DNA of 6,283 nt, taken from an uncultured Oscillospiraceae bacterium. GTDB taxonomy: Bacteria > Bacillota > Clostridia > Oscillospirales > Ruminococcaceae. The stretch lies in NCBI GenBank assembly GCA_900556525.1, contig USOZ01000111.1:1-6283 (forward strand), given 5' to 3'. Below, in pieces: positions 1 through 6,283 of the stretch. Made by a program: the position numbers and the translations under genes. The notes below the pieces were generated by a model. That model had not been told where the DNA came from, ran no database searches, and worked only from the letters and a program-made list of their open reading frames with translations. The number at the start of each line of letters is the position of its first letter. Position 1 is the first letter of the stretch.

Positions 1-636
1 CATTGAAGAAACCATCGGTTTTACGGAAATTCCGTCGGTAAACGCGAGAACGGTGACCTCGGGGCCTGTCATAAATTCTTCAATAACGATCTCGCTGCCG
101 CTTTTGCCGAACTTTCCGCCGATAAGCATGGATTCGATCGCTTCTTTCGCTTCGGCGAAGTCCTTTGCGATAATAACGCCCTTTCCGAGCGCAAGTCCAT
201 CGCACTTTATGACTGCGGGATAGCTGTTCTGCGACTTGACATATTCGATAGCCGCGTTCGCGTCGGTGAAAACCTCATACCCTGCGGTGGGTATGCCGTA
301 TTTCTTCATAAGTCCCTTTGAAAAAACCTTGCTGCCTTCGAGAATTGCCGCATTCGCGCGCGGTCCGAAGGTTTTAAAGCCGTTTTTGTTCAGCTCGTCG
401 ACCATGCCCATAACGAGCGGGTCATCGGGCGCTACGAAAACGTAGTCGGGATTCAGCTTTTTCGTGAGGGAAACGATACCCTCAATGTCCGTAGCCTTAA
501 CGGGGAAGCACTCCGCGAGCGCGGAAATCCCGCCGTTTCCGGGAGCGGCATATATTTTTTCGACTCTCGGCGATTTTGAAAGCGCGTGTACAACTGCGTG
601 TTCACGGCCGCCGCCGCCTACAACCAGAATATTCAT
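1..636 (-). CDS. purD: Phosphoribosylamine--glycine ligase (GAR synthetase), N-terminal half; 3' end off the window
   Basis: PurD joins 5-phosphoribosylamine to glycine using ATP, giving GAR, the second step of purine synthesis, in the cytoplasm. The visible 212 residues are about half of the family's usual 420 to 430. They begin with the dinucleotide-fold-like motif NILVVGGGGREHAV (residues 2-15) of the N-terminal domain. A GPRANAAILEGSK segment (91-103) leads into the ATP-grasp domain, which shows IKCDGLALGKGVI (143-155) and IEEFMTGPEVTVLAF (185-199). Residues 69-75 read APDDPLV where E. coli has GPEAPLV; I recall this variant from clostridial PurD proteins. The start is ATG at 636, with AAAGGAG seven bases upstream. 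The frame is open to base 1 and breaks off just before the expected QDHKR motif. Product identity is secure; only completeness is unknown. Confidence 0.96.
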   Translation of the reverse strand, partial: MNILVVGGGGREHAVVHALSKSPRVEKIYAAPGNGGISALAECFPVKATDIEGIVSLTKKLNPDYVFVAPDDPLVMGMVDELNKNGFKTFGPRANAAILEGSKVFSKGLMKKYGIPTAGYEVFTDANAAIEYVKSQNSYPAVIKCDGLALGKGVIIAKDFAEAKEAIESMLIGGKFGKSGSEIVIEEFMTGPEVTVLAFTDGISVKPMVSSM

Positions 637-643
637 GAATTTT

Positions 644-650
644 CTCCTTT
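644..650 (-). promoter_or_regulatory. Ribosome binding site of purD, touching the preceding stop codon
   Basis: The minus strand reads TAAAAGGAGAAAATTCATG: the TAA stop of the membrane protein gene (652-650) runs directly into a strong AAAGGAG Shine-Dalgarno seven bases before the purD ATG. The overlap lets ribosomes finishing the upstream gene start purD, and the strong site also allows independent initiation. Confidence 0.85.
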
Positions 651-1342
651 TACTTGTCACATTGTGTGAGCGTTCCGCTTTTTATCTCGCTTTGAACCTT
701 TTTTAGGATTATCGCCGCAGCCGCAATGTTCACGGCGGGAATACAGGACAGAACGGAAAGCGCGACCGCCTTGTCGGAATTTTTGTACAGTTCGCGGACG
801 CTGCGCAAAAGCCCGTTTATGAGCATTATTTCCCCGCAGATCAGCCTGCATATGCCCGTTGCCGTCAGAACGATGCTGATAATAGCGCTTATTGCGCCGA
901 AAATGAAGTTAAATCCCATTGTCGCGATAGTCGCCGCGCGCAGCGTTTCTCCCTCAAGTCCCCAAAACAGGGAATTCGCAGAATGAAGCGCCGCCATGCC
1001 GCTCACCGACGAAATAATCCCCCACGTCGAAGCGACAAGTCCCGACGCGGTAAGCCTGCGGCAGCCGACGAGCCGCTCCGCGCTTTCGCTGTAATTTTTC
1101 CTGAAAGAAAGCGGGTCGGACGGCGCGATATTCTGATAAATAAATATCAGCAGGCAGCCTATAGTTCCGATAACGTCGGCTATCAAAAGGAAGCTCGGCG
1201 CACCTAAAAATATCCCGAGCGTGGAAACCGCCGAACTCGGCAGCAGCATTACGTTCACGAGCATTGCCCAAAGGCTTGAAAGCCGCGATTTTTTAAGGAA
1301 ATGCAGCGTAAGCGCGACCGCGCAGAAGATTATTGCGAGCAT
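650..1342 (-). CDS. Multi-pass membrane protein of unknown function inside the pur operon
   Basis: I do not recognise this 230-residue protein. It is strongly hydrophobic, with likely membrane segments near residues 1-16, 24-46, 50-70, 98-121, 137-175 (one long or two short) and 192-213, so about six or seven passes. A hydrophilic loop at 71-97 and a polar tail from 214 to the end (KKVQSEIKSG...) are the main soluble parts. I see no ATP-binding motif, catalytic signature or signal-peptide cleavage site. The start is ATG at 1342, nine bases after the purH stop; the preceding bases, TCTTTCGCC, contain no Shine-Dalgarno, so translation probably depends on ribosomes ending purH. No upstream start is possible because the purH TAA is in the same frame. 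The stop TAA abuts the purD ribosome binding site. Its position suggests a purine-related role such as nucleobase transport or sensing, but this is guilt by association only. It could also be an unrelated passenger gene. Confidence 0.75.
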   Translation of the reverse strand: MLAIIFCAVALTLHFLKKSRLSSLWAMLVNVMLLPSSAVSTLGIFLGAPSFLLIADVIGTIGCLLIFIYQNIAPSDPLSFRKNYSESAERLVGCRRLTASGLVASTWGIISSVSGMAALHSANSLFWGLEGETLRAATIATMGFNFIFGAISAIISIVLTATGICRLICGEIMLINGLLRSVRELYKNSDKAVALSVLSCIPAVNIAAAAIILKKVQSEIKSGTLTQCDK

Positions 1343-1351
1343 GGCGAAAGA

Positions 1352-2530
1352 TTAGTGGTGGAACAGGCGAATACCCGTAAACGCCATTGTCATGCCGTAT
1401 TTGTTGCAGGTTTCGATAACGTTGTCGTCGCGGATAGAGCCGCCGGGCTGAGCGATATACTTAACGCCGCTCTTGTGCGCGCGTTCAATATTGTCGCCGA
1501 ACGGGAAGAACGCGTCTGAGCCGAGCGAAACATTTTTCATGGTATCGAGCCATACACGCTTTTCCTCGCGCGTGAAAACAGGGGGCTTAACTTTAAAGAT
1601 CTTCTCCCAGGCGCCGTCCGCAAGAACGTCCATATAATCCTCGCCTATATAGAGGTCGATAGCGTTGTCGCGGTCTGCGCGGCGAATGTCGTCAACGAAC
1701 TGTAAGCCGAGAACTTGCGGGGACTGGCGAAGATACCAGTTGTCCGCTTTCTGACCCGCGAGGCGTGTGCAGTGGATACGCGACTGCTGACCTGCGCCGA
1801 TACCGATAGCCTGACCGCCGCAAGCGTACGCTACGGAGTTGGACTGGGTATATTTAAGCGTGATGAGCGCGATCGCAAGGTCAATTTTAGCGTTTTCGGG
1901 GAGATCCTTGCTTTCGGTAACGATATTCGAGAAAAGCTCGTCGTTTATAACAAGCTCGTTTCTGCCCTGTTCAAAGGTAATTCCGAACACCTGCTTGCGC
2001 TCGATAGGCGCGGGAACGTAGTTTTCGTCGATTTTTATGATATTGTATGTACCCTTGCGCTTGGACTTGAGGATTTCAAGCGCGTCCGCGTCATATCCGG
2101 GAGCGATAACGCCGTCGGAGACCTCGCGCTGTATCATCTTCGCGGTCGAAGCGTCGCAGACGTCCGAAAGCGCGATAAAATCGCCGTAGGAGGACATTCT
2201 GTCCGCGCCTCTCGCTCTTGCATATGCGCAGGCAAGCGGCGAAAGCTCGCCGAGGTCGTCTACCCAGTAGATTTTTTTGAGAGTATCGCTGAGCGGAAGA
2301 CCTACCGCCGCGCCTGCGGGAGAAACGTGCTTAAAAGAGGTCGCAGCGGGAAGCCCCGTCGCCTTTTTAAGCTCCTTTACGAGCTGCCAGCCGTTGAAAG
2401 CGTCCATGAAATTGATATAGCCGGGCTTTCCGTTAAGGACTTCGATAGGGAGGTCGCCGCCGTTTTCCATAAAAATACGCGAAGGCTTCTGGTTCGGGTT
2501 ACAACCGTACTTGAGTTCGAGTTCGTTCAT
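1352..2530 (-). CDS. purH: AICAR formyltransferase, stand-alone (PurH without the cyclohydrolase domain)
   Basis: This enzyme transfers the formyl group of 10-formyl-THF to AICAR, giving FAICAR, the penultimate step to IMP. At 392 residues it matches only the C-terminal transformylase domain of bifunctional PurH/ATIC (about 510 to 590 residues); the MGS-like IMP cyclohydrolase domain is absent. Visible motifs are LKYGCNPNQ (6-14, substrate loop), SFKHVSPAGAAVG (65-77) with the catalytic pair K67/H68 (human K266/H267), RARGADRMSSYGDF (105-118), KYTQSNSV with N231 (human N431), GIGAGQQSRIHCTRLAG (243 onward), SDAFFPFGDN, and the terminal RLFHH ending in the expected histidine. Wording at nearly every motif is that of animal ATIC (KHVSPAGAA) rather than the common bacterial KHTNPCG. 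The start ATG at 2530 has AAAGGA at 2543-2538, seven bases upstream, and sits 24 bases after the PurO-type gene. The missing cyclohydrolase activity is supplied by that neighbour. Confidence 0.95.
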   Translation of the reverse strand: MNELELKYGCNPNQKPSRIFMENGGDLPIEVLNGKPGYINFMDAFNGWQLVKELKKATGLPAATSFKHVSPAGAAVGLPLSDTLKKIYWVDDLGELSPLACAYARARGADRMSSYGDFIALSDVCDASTAKMIQREVSDGVIAPGYDADALEILKSKRKGTYNIIKIDENYVPAPIERKQVFGITFEQGRNELVINDELFSNIVTESKDLPENAKIDLAIALITLKYTQSNSVAYACGGQAIGIGAGQQSRIHCTRLAGQKADNWYLRQSPQVLGLQFVDDIRRADRDNAIDLYIGEDYMDVLADGAWEKIFKVKPPVFTREEKRVWLDTMKNVSLGSDAFFPFGDNIERAHKSGVKYIAQPGGSIRDDNVIETCNKYGMTMAFTGIRLFHH

Positions 2531-2554
2531 GATAATATCCTTTCGTGTCGGTGA

Positions 2555-3265
2555 TCAGACGTTTTTGTTCACTATGCGGCTTTCGTACTTTCCGCTTTCG
2601 AGGTCGATATATCTTGTGAAAAGCGAAACCTTGTTTTCGGAATTGAGATTGTTCCAGACAAGCTCCGTGAAAGCGTCAATATCCGCGTCGGGGAGAGCTA
2701 TCTTTTTGGGTTCACCGTTAAAGCTCGGGAGAGGATTTCCCTCCGCCGCATAGGTGTGGATAAAGCGCGCAGTTCCGTTCTGGGGATTGCTATACGCAAA
2801 TGTGCTGCGTATGCAGCTTTCGGCGTTGCCGTCGTCGCTCTTGAGAATTGACATTGCGAAATTGAAGCCGCCGTCCTCGAGGTGAAGTATTCCCGAAATT
2901 CTGGGAGTGTAATTCGGCTTATCGTCCTCAAATTCGCGGGTGCGCAGCGACTGTTCAAAGGTCATCTGCTTGTCCATAAGCTCATAGATAGTGTCCGTCT
3001 GATCGCCGTTGGTAACGATAGTCTTATTTCCGAGAACACGCACGGGTGCATATATAATAAGGTGCGGGTCGGTCATTTTCGACTCGTCGAAAGCCTGCGT
3101 GCGGATACCTTCGCCGTCCTCGATAAACACGCGGTTGCGGCTGTTTTCGCTTCTGCCCATGATGAAATAGGCGATTACCGCCTTTTTTCCGTCGGGAGAT
3201 TTTCCGATAACGATTCCTCTGCCGTGGTAGGCGAGGGAATTAAGCTCTTCAGCGATATTCTTCAT
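2555..3265 (-). CDS. purO: IMP cyclohydrolase, PurO type
   Basis: PurO closes the FAICAR ring to give IMP, the last step of the pathway, without folate. The 236-residue protein fits the stand-alone IMP cyclohydrolase family (PF07826; the archaeal enzyme is about 200 residues) and is unrelated to the N-terminal domain of PurH. Supporting segments are YHGRGIVIGKSPDGK (13-27), AYFIMGRSENSRNRVF (32-47, like the SRSFPNR motif of archaeal PurO), DPHLIIYAPVRV (66-77), TNGDQTD (85-91) and YTPRISG (119-125, like the family's TPRIAG). The frame is open up to a Met at 3310, but that start would overlap purN by 20 bases and lacks a clear ribosome site; the Met at 3265 has AAAGGAG eight bases upstream and directly precedes the conserved region. 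The gene lies next to a PurH that lacks this activity, which strongly supports the assignment. Confidence 0.9.
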   Translation of the reverse strand: MKNIAEELNSLAYHGRGIVIGKSPDGKKAVIAYFIMGRSENSRNRVFIEDGEGIRTQAFDESKMTDPHLIIYAPVRVLGNKTIVTNGDQTDTIYELMDKQMTFEQSLRTREFEDDKPNYTPRISGILHLEDGGFNFAMSILKSDDGNAESCIRSTFAYSNPQNGTARFIHTYAAEGNPLPSFNGEPKKIALPDADIDAFTELVWNNLNSENKVSLFTRYIDLESGKYESRIVNKNV

Positions 3266-3273
3266 TTTAACTG

Positions 3274-3280
3274 CTCCTTT
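3274..3280 (-). promoter_or_regulatory. Ribosome binding site that fixes the purO start at 3265
   Basis: The minus strand reads AAAGGAGCAGTTAAAATG. The AAAGGAG is eight bases before the ATG at 3265 and falls inside the longer open frame that could start at 3310, so it favours the shorter protein. It sits in the 25-base purN-purO gap. Confidence 0.85.
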
Positions 3281-3290
3281 CAAAACCGTG

Positions 3291-3917
3291 TCATTCTTCC
3301 ACTCTTGCAATGCCGTTTTCGACGGTTATTTTCCCGTCGCAGAACAGCCGCACCGCCTGCGGGAGTATCTTCCATTCCGCCTGCTCCATAATGCGCTTCT
3401 GGAGCGTTTCGGGAGTATCTCCCTGCTCCACTGCGACTGCCTTTTGCAGGATTATCGGGCCTCCGTCACATTCTTCGGTCACGAAATGCACGGTCGCGCC
3501 GCTCAGCTTAACGCCCTTTGCGAGCGCAGCTTCGTGGACGTGCAGCCCGTAAAAGCCTTTTCCGCAGAACGACGGAATAAGCGCGGGGTGAACGTTTATC
3601 ATTTTATACGGGAACGCGCGGCAGACCTGTTCGTCGAGAATTGTCATAAATCCCGCGTAAACGACAAGGTCGGCGTTCTCCGCTTTAAGCGCTTCGCACA
3701 TTGCCTTACTGTAAGCGGCAACGTCCGCATAATCCTTACGCGCGAGGACAAGCGTTTTTATCCCGTTGTTTTTCGCGCGTTCAAGCGCGTATGCGTCGGG
3801 CTTTGACGCGATAACGCAGGTTATTTTTCCCGCGCCGAGTTCTCCGCGCTTTTCTGCGTCGATAAGCGCCTGTAAATTCGTTCCGCCGCCCGAAACGAGT
3901 ACGACAATATTTTTCAT
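3291..3917 (-). CDS. purN: Phosphoribosylglycinamide formyltransferase (GAR transformylase, 10-formyl-THF dependent)
   Basis: PurN formylates GAR to FGAR with 10-formyl-THF, the third step of the pathway. The length of 208 residues is normal for the family. The N-terminal phosphate-binding motif SGGGTNLQALI (9-19) is followed by ASKPDAYALERA (37-48). The folate and catalytic region reads YAGFMTIL (87-94), then INVHPALIPSF (107-117) with the catalytic N108 and H110, and CDGGPIILQ (150-158) with the catalytic D151; these correspond to N106, H108 and D144 of E. coli PurN. All three catalytic residues are present. The gene starts nine bases after purM, and its AAGGTGG ribosome site overlaps the purM stop codon. 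It ends with TGA, 25 bases before the PurO gene. Confidence 0.97.
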   Translation of the reverse strand: MKNIVVLVSGGGTNLQALIDAEKRGELGAGKITCVIASKPDAYALERAKNNGIKTLVLARKDYADVAAYSKAMCEALKAENADLVVYAGFMTILDEQVCRAFPYKMINVHPALIPSFCGKGFYGLHVHEAALAKGVKLSGATVHFVTEECDGGPIILQKAVAVEQGDTPETLQKRIMEQAEWKILPQAVRLFCDGKITVENGIARVEE

Positions 3918-3921
3918 GCCG

Positions 3922-3928
3922 CCACCTT
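3922..3928 (-). promoter_or_regulatory. Ribosome binding site of purN, overlapping the purM stop
   Basis: The minus strand reads GAATAAGGTGGCGGCATG. The TAA of purM (3929-3927) supplies the first bases of AAGGTGG, which lies only four bases before the purN ATG. The short spacing and overlap suggest coupled translation of purM and purN. Confidence 0.7.
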
Positions 3929-4964
3929 ATTCGATAACGATTCCGACGTCGCCCTTACGGATAACGCCGATCTCATAAGCGGGAACGTCATGCGCTTTGA
4001 GGGTCTCGATCGCCTTTTCCTTGTCCTTTGCGGGAACAACGACCGACATACCGATACCCATATTGAAAGTATTGTACATATCGTGTTCGGAAATTCCGCC
4101 CTTTTCCTGTAAATATTTGAAAATGTACGGCACTTCGTAGCTGTTCTTGTTTATTACAGCGGTGTATCCGTCGGGGATAGAGCGCGGGATATTTTCGTTG
4201 AAGCCGCCGCCCGTGATATGGCTCACCGCCTTTACGTCAACCTTTTCGATAAGGTCGAGCAGTGGCTTTACATAAATTCTTGTAGGCGCGAGAAGCGTTT
4301 CGCCGAGGGTTCTTCCGTCGGGGAGCTTTTCCGTGAGTACTTCGCGGCTGTTTATGTCGAAAACCTTTCTCACGAGGGAGAAGCCGTTCGAGTGAACCCC
4401 TGTCGAAGCGAGTCCGATAATAGCGTCGCCCTCCGCAACGGTCGAGTTGTCGATAATTTTCTTTTTGTCTACAACGCCTGTGCAGTAGCCCGCAATATCA
4501 TATTCGTCGTCGGGCATCATGCCGGGGTGTTCGGCGGTTTCGCCGCCGATAAGCGCGCAGCCGGACTGAACGCAGCCCTCCGCAACGCCGCTTACGATCT
4601 CAGCGATCTTTTCGGGGATATTTCTTCCGCAGGCGATATAATCGAGGAAGAAAAGCGGCTTTGCGCCGCAGCAGATAATGTCGTTCACGCACATTGCAAC
4701 GGCGTCGATACCGATAGTGTCGTGCTTGTCGAGCAGGAAAGCGAGCTTTAGCTTCGTGCCTACGCCGTCTGTACCCGAAACGAGAACGGGTTCGTCCATT
4801 CCCGCAATGTCAAGCTGAAAAAGTCCGCCGAAGCCGCCTATTCCCGTAAGAACTCCGGGGATATTCGTGCGCTCAACGTGTTTTTTCATCAGCTTTACAG
4901 ATTCATAGCCCGCGGTCACGTCAACGCCCGCCGCCTTATAGCTTTCCGAGAAACTGTTCTTCAT
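3927..4964 (-). CDS. purM: Phosphoribosylformylglycinamidine cyclo-ligase (AIR synthetase)
   Basis: PurM uses ATP to close the imidazole ring of FGAM, giving AIR, the fifth step of the pathway. The protein is 345 residues, the usual full length, with an intact two-domain PurM/SelD/HypE architecture. Visible motifs are [15 protein letters not shown] near the start (9-23), [10 protein letters not shown] (64-73, nucleotide and phosphate binding), AVAMCVNDI (88-96), [11 protein letters not shown] (140-150), [11 protein letters not shown] (187-197), [13 protein letters not shown] (249-261) and [10 protein letters not shown] (300-309). The start ATG at 4964 has AAAGGAA at 4980-4974, nine bases upstream, and lies 23 bases after the purF stop. 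Nothing unusual is seen in the gene. Confidence 0.97.
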   Translation of the reverse strand: MKNSFSESYKAAGVDVTAGYESVKLMKKHVERTNIPGVLTGIGGFGGLFQLDIAGMDEPVLVSGTDGVGTKLKLAFLLDKHDTIGIDAVAMCVNDIICCGAKPLFFLDYIACGRNIPEKIAEIVSGVAEGCVQSGCALIGGETAEHPGMMPDDEYDIAGYCTGVVDKKKIIDNSTVAEGDAIIGLASTGVHSNGFSLVRKVFDINSREVLTEKLPDGRTLGETLLAPTRIYVKPLLDLIEKVDVKAVSHITGGGFNENIPRSIPDGYTAVINKNSYEVPYIFKYLQEKGGISEHDMYNTFNMGIGMSVVVPAKDKEKAIETLKAHDVPAYEIGVIRKGDVGIVIE

Positions 4965-4987
4965 ATTTTAAAGTTCCTTTCGTGTAA

Positions 4988-6283
4988 TTATTCTTCGCCG
5001 TTCCAGCAGTAGGTGCAGAGATTTTCGCCGGAAAGTCCGATAGCTCGGATAGTTCCGGGCAGGGACTGAAATTCGAGAGAAGTGAGCTTTAAGCGGCGGC
5101 ATATCTCGTCGCGGAGAAGTCTTCCGCGTTCGGTTTCGGAATTTGAATATTCCTCGATATACTTCGCGCCGTTTTCGCCTTCGTTTTCAAAGATTATGCG
5201 GCGAGCGATAAGCTCCATTTCGGAGGTGCTGCGCGAAAAGTTCAGGTATTTACAGCCGTACATTATCGGCGGACAGGCAGAGCGCATATGCACTTCTTTT
5301 GCGCCGTTTTCATAAAGAAATTCGACCGTTTCGCGCATTTGCGTACCTCTTACGATACTGTCGTCAACGAACAGCAGCCGCTTTCCCTCGATAAGCTCAT
5401 GCACGGGGATAAGCTTCATTTTCGCGACCTGATTGCGCATGGACTGGTTCTGCGGCATAAAGCTGCGCGGCCAGGTGGGGGTGTACTTTATAAAAGGACG
5501 CGCGAACGGTATACCGCTGCGGTTAGCGTATCCTATAGCGTGCGGCGTTCCCGAATCGGGTATCCCGCAGATATAGTCAACGTCGGGCAGCCGTCCGTTT
5601 TTCATGTCCGTTTCTGCCATTATTTCACCGTTTCTGGTGCGCATAGTTTCAACCGTTACGCCCTCGTAGACCGCCGTAGGGTAGCCGTAATACGTCCACA
5701 TAAACGAGCATATCTTCATCTTGTCGGTTCCCGCCGCGAGAACGCGGCATTCGTCGGGGGTAAGCATAACGATTTCGCCCGCTTTAAGCTCCTTGTATGT
5801 AGAGTAGCCGAGTTTCTGATATGCGAACGATTCGAGCGAAAGGCAGTAGCCGTCGTTGCGCTTTCCTATGAGTATCGGCAGACGGCCGTTCTTGTCGCGC
5901 GCGGCGATTATGCCGTCTTTCGTGAGGATAACGAGTGACATTGTCCCCTCGATCTTCTCCTGCGCGTAGCGTATGCCCTCGGCAAAATCGTTTTTCTGCG
6001 CGATGAGCGCGCCGATAAGCGCACCTGAATTTATGTTTCCGCTGGTCATTGCTTCAAAGTTTGCGCAGCCGCCGTCGAGCAGCTCTTTTGAAAGCTCGTC
6101 CGCGTTGCTGATAATGCCGACGCTGCAAATCGCGTAAAGCCCGAGCTTTGACGTGACAAGTATCGGCTGAGGGTCAGTGTCGCTTATGCAGCCGATGCAG
6201 GACCTGCCTCTCATGGTGTCGCATACACCCTCAAATTTTGTTCTGAAAGGTGAGTTCTCTATATTGTGAATTTCCCTCTGAAA
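4988..6283 (-). CDS. purF: Amidophosphoribosyltransferase, divergent PurF; 5' end off the window
   Basis: PurF makes 5-phosphoribosylamine from PRPP and an amino group, the committed step. The visible 431 residues run off the right edge; about 50 N-terminal residues, including the catalytic-Cys position, are missing. An internal ATG at 6214 is not the start, because the frame continues through 23 more residues to the edge (HNIENSPFRTKFEGV). Residues below are numbered from that ATG. The PRPP-transferase half is clear: CGIPDSGTPHAIGYA (216-230) and LLFVDDSIVRGTQMRE (280-295, the PRPP loop). The four cysteines aligning with the B. subtilis [4Fe-4S] ligands are present at C169, C321, C400 and C403 (final CTYC). 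The glutaminase half is odd: the expected RYAT, HNG and SSDTE motifs appear as ISDTD (10-14), SVG (31-33) and INSGA (61-65). A divergent PurF-like family with this wording is known to me from Clostridia and Bacteroidetes. PRPP-transferase function is likely; glutamine use is uncertain. Confidence 0.9.
   Translation of the reverse strand, partial: FQREIHNIENSPFRTKFEGVCDTMRGRSCIGCISDTDPQPILVTSKLGLYAICSVGIISNADELSKELLDGGCANFEAMTSGNINSGALIGALIAQKNDFAEGIRYAQEKIEGTMSLVILTKDGIIAARDKNGRLPILIGKRNDGYCLSLESFAYQKLGYSTYKELKAGEIVMLTPDECRVLAAGTDKMKICSFMWTYYGYPTAVYEGVTVETMRTRNGEIMAETDMKNGRLPDVDYICGIPDSGTPHAIGYANRSGIPFARPFIKYTPTWPRSFMPQNQSMRNQVAKMKLIPVHELIEGKRLLFVDDSIVRGTQMRETVEFLYENGAKEVHMRSACPPIMYGCKYLNFSRSTSEMELIARRIIFENEGENGAKYIEEYSNSETERGRLLRDEICRRLKLTSLEFQSLPGTIRAIGLSGENLCTYCWNGEE

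Larger units (their letters stand above)
1..6283 (-). other. Purine biosynthesis operon (purF-M-N-O-H-orf230-D), both ends off the window
   Basis: Seven consecutive minus-strand genes are separated by 23, 9, 25, 24, 9 and 13 bases in transcription order. No gap has room for a hairpin terminator plus promoter, so one polycistronic transcript is the simplest reading. Two of the three shortest junctions place a Shine-Dalgarno sequence over the preceding stop codon (purN, purD), which suggests translational coupling; the purH/orf230 junction has no such site. The promoter and any purine-responsive leader (PurR box or purine riboswitch) would lie beyond the right edge, upstream of purF, so regulation cannot be judged here. 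The order matches purF-M-N-H-D of Bacillus subtilis, except that purH is split into two genes and a membrane protein gene is inserted before purD. Confidence 0.9.

Noticed and set aside
954..1271. Alternative minus-strand frame of 105 codons inside the membrane protein gene.
   Set aside because: It is Arg-rich, lacks a domain and a ribosome site, and the overlapping hydrophobic frame spans the whole interval between purH and purD.
1715..2554. Long plus-strand open frame of 279 codons opposite purH.
   Set aside because: It is antisense to a highly conserved enzyme gene. Its protein is rich in Arg, Val and Ala with no recognisable motif, as expected of a mirror frame in moderately GC-rich DNA.
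3266..3310. A 15-residue N-terminal extension of the PurO-type protein, starting at the Met at 3310.
   Set aside because: It would overlap purN, and the strong AAAGGAG just before the Met at 3265 points to the shorter protein.
4218..4751. Plus-strand open frame of 177 codons opposite purM.
   Set aside because: It is antisense to a conserved full-length gene, with no motif or family resemblance.
5288..5938. Plus-strand open frame of 216 codons opposite purF.
   Set aside because: It lies entirely over the conserved PRPP-transferase region, has no plausible domain, and is explained as a shadow of purF codon use.
6212..6214. ATG at 6214 as the purF start.
   Set aside because: The frame continues upstream to the window edge with residues resembling PurF relatives, and a start here would delete the beginning of the glutaminase domain.

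Overview
The window is a stretch of a de novo purine biosynthesis operon. All seven genes lie on the minus strand, so transcription runs from the right edge to the left edge. In transcription order they are purF (5' end off the window), purM, purN, a PurO-type IMP cyclohydrolase, an AICAR-transformylase-only purH, an unrecognised multi-pass membrane protein, and purD (3' end off the window). Gaps between genes are 9 to 25 bases. I see no internal terminator or promoter, and no RNA gene, repeat, mobile element or CRISPR array. No stretch of 300 bases lacks a gene; the gene-free sequence totals only about 100 bases.

The organism is most likely a strictly anaerobic bacterium of the Clostridia (Oscillospiraceae/Ruminococcaceae-like). 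This is inferred from the AAAGGAG-type ribosome binding sites, the F-M-N-(O)-H-D gene order resembling the Bacillus/Clostridium pur operon, the clostridial flavour of PurD, and a PurF that keeps all four cysteines of an oxygen-labile [4Fe-4S] cluster. Genus cannot be fixed from this window.

The enzymes cover these steps: PRPP to phosphoribosylamine (PurF), to GAR (PurD), to FGAR (PurN, 10-formyl-THF), FGAM to AIR (PurM), AICAR to FAICAR (PurH, 10-formyl-THF), and FAICAR to IMP (PurO). The genes for FGAM synthetase, AIR carboxylation, SAICAR synthetase and adenylosuccinate lyase are not here.

Three things depart from the textbook operon. First, the usual bifunctional PurH is replaced by two adjacent genes: a stand-alone transformylase whose sequence resembles the animal ATIC C-terminal domain more than typical bacterial PurH, and a PurO-family cyclohydrolase best known from archaea. 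Second, PurF has an intact PRPP-binding half and Fe-S ligands, but the visible part of its glutaminase domain lacks the usual glutamine-binding motifs. Third, a 230-residue membrane protein of unknown function sits between purH and purD, without its own ribosome binding site and in the same frame as purH after a single TAA stop.
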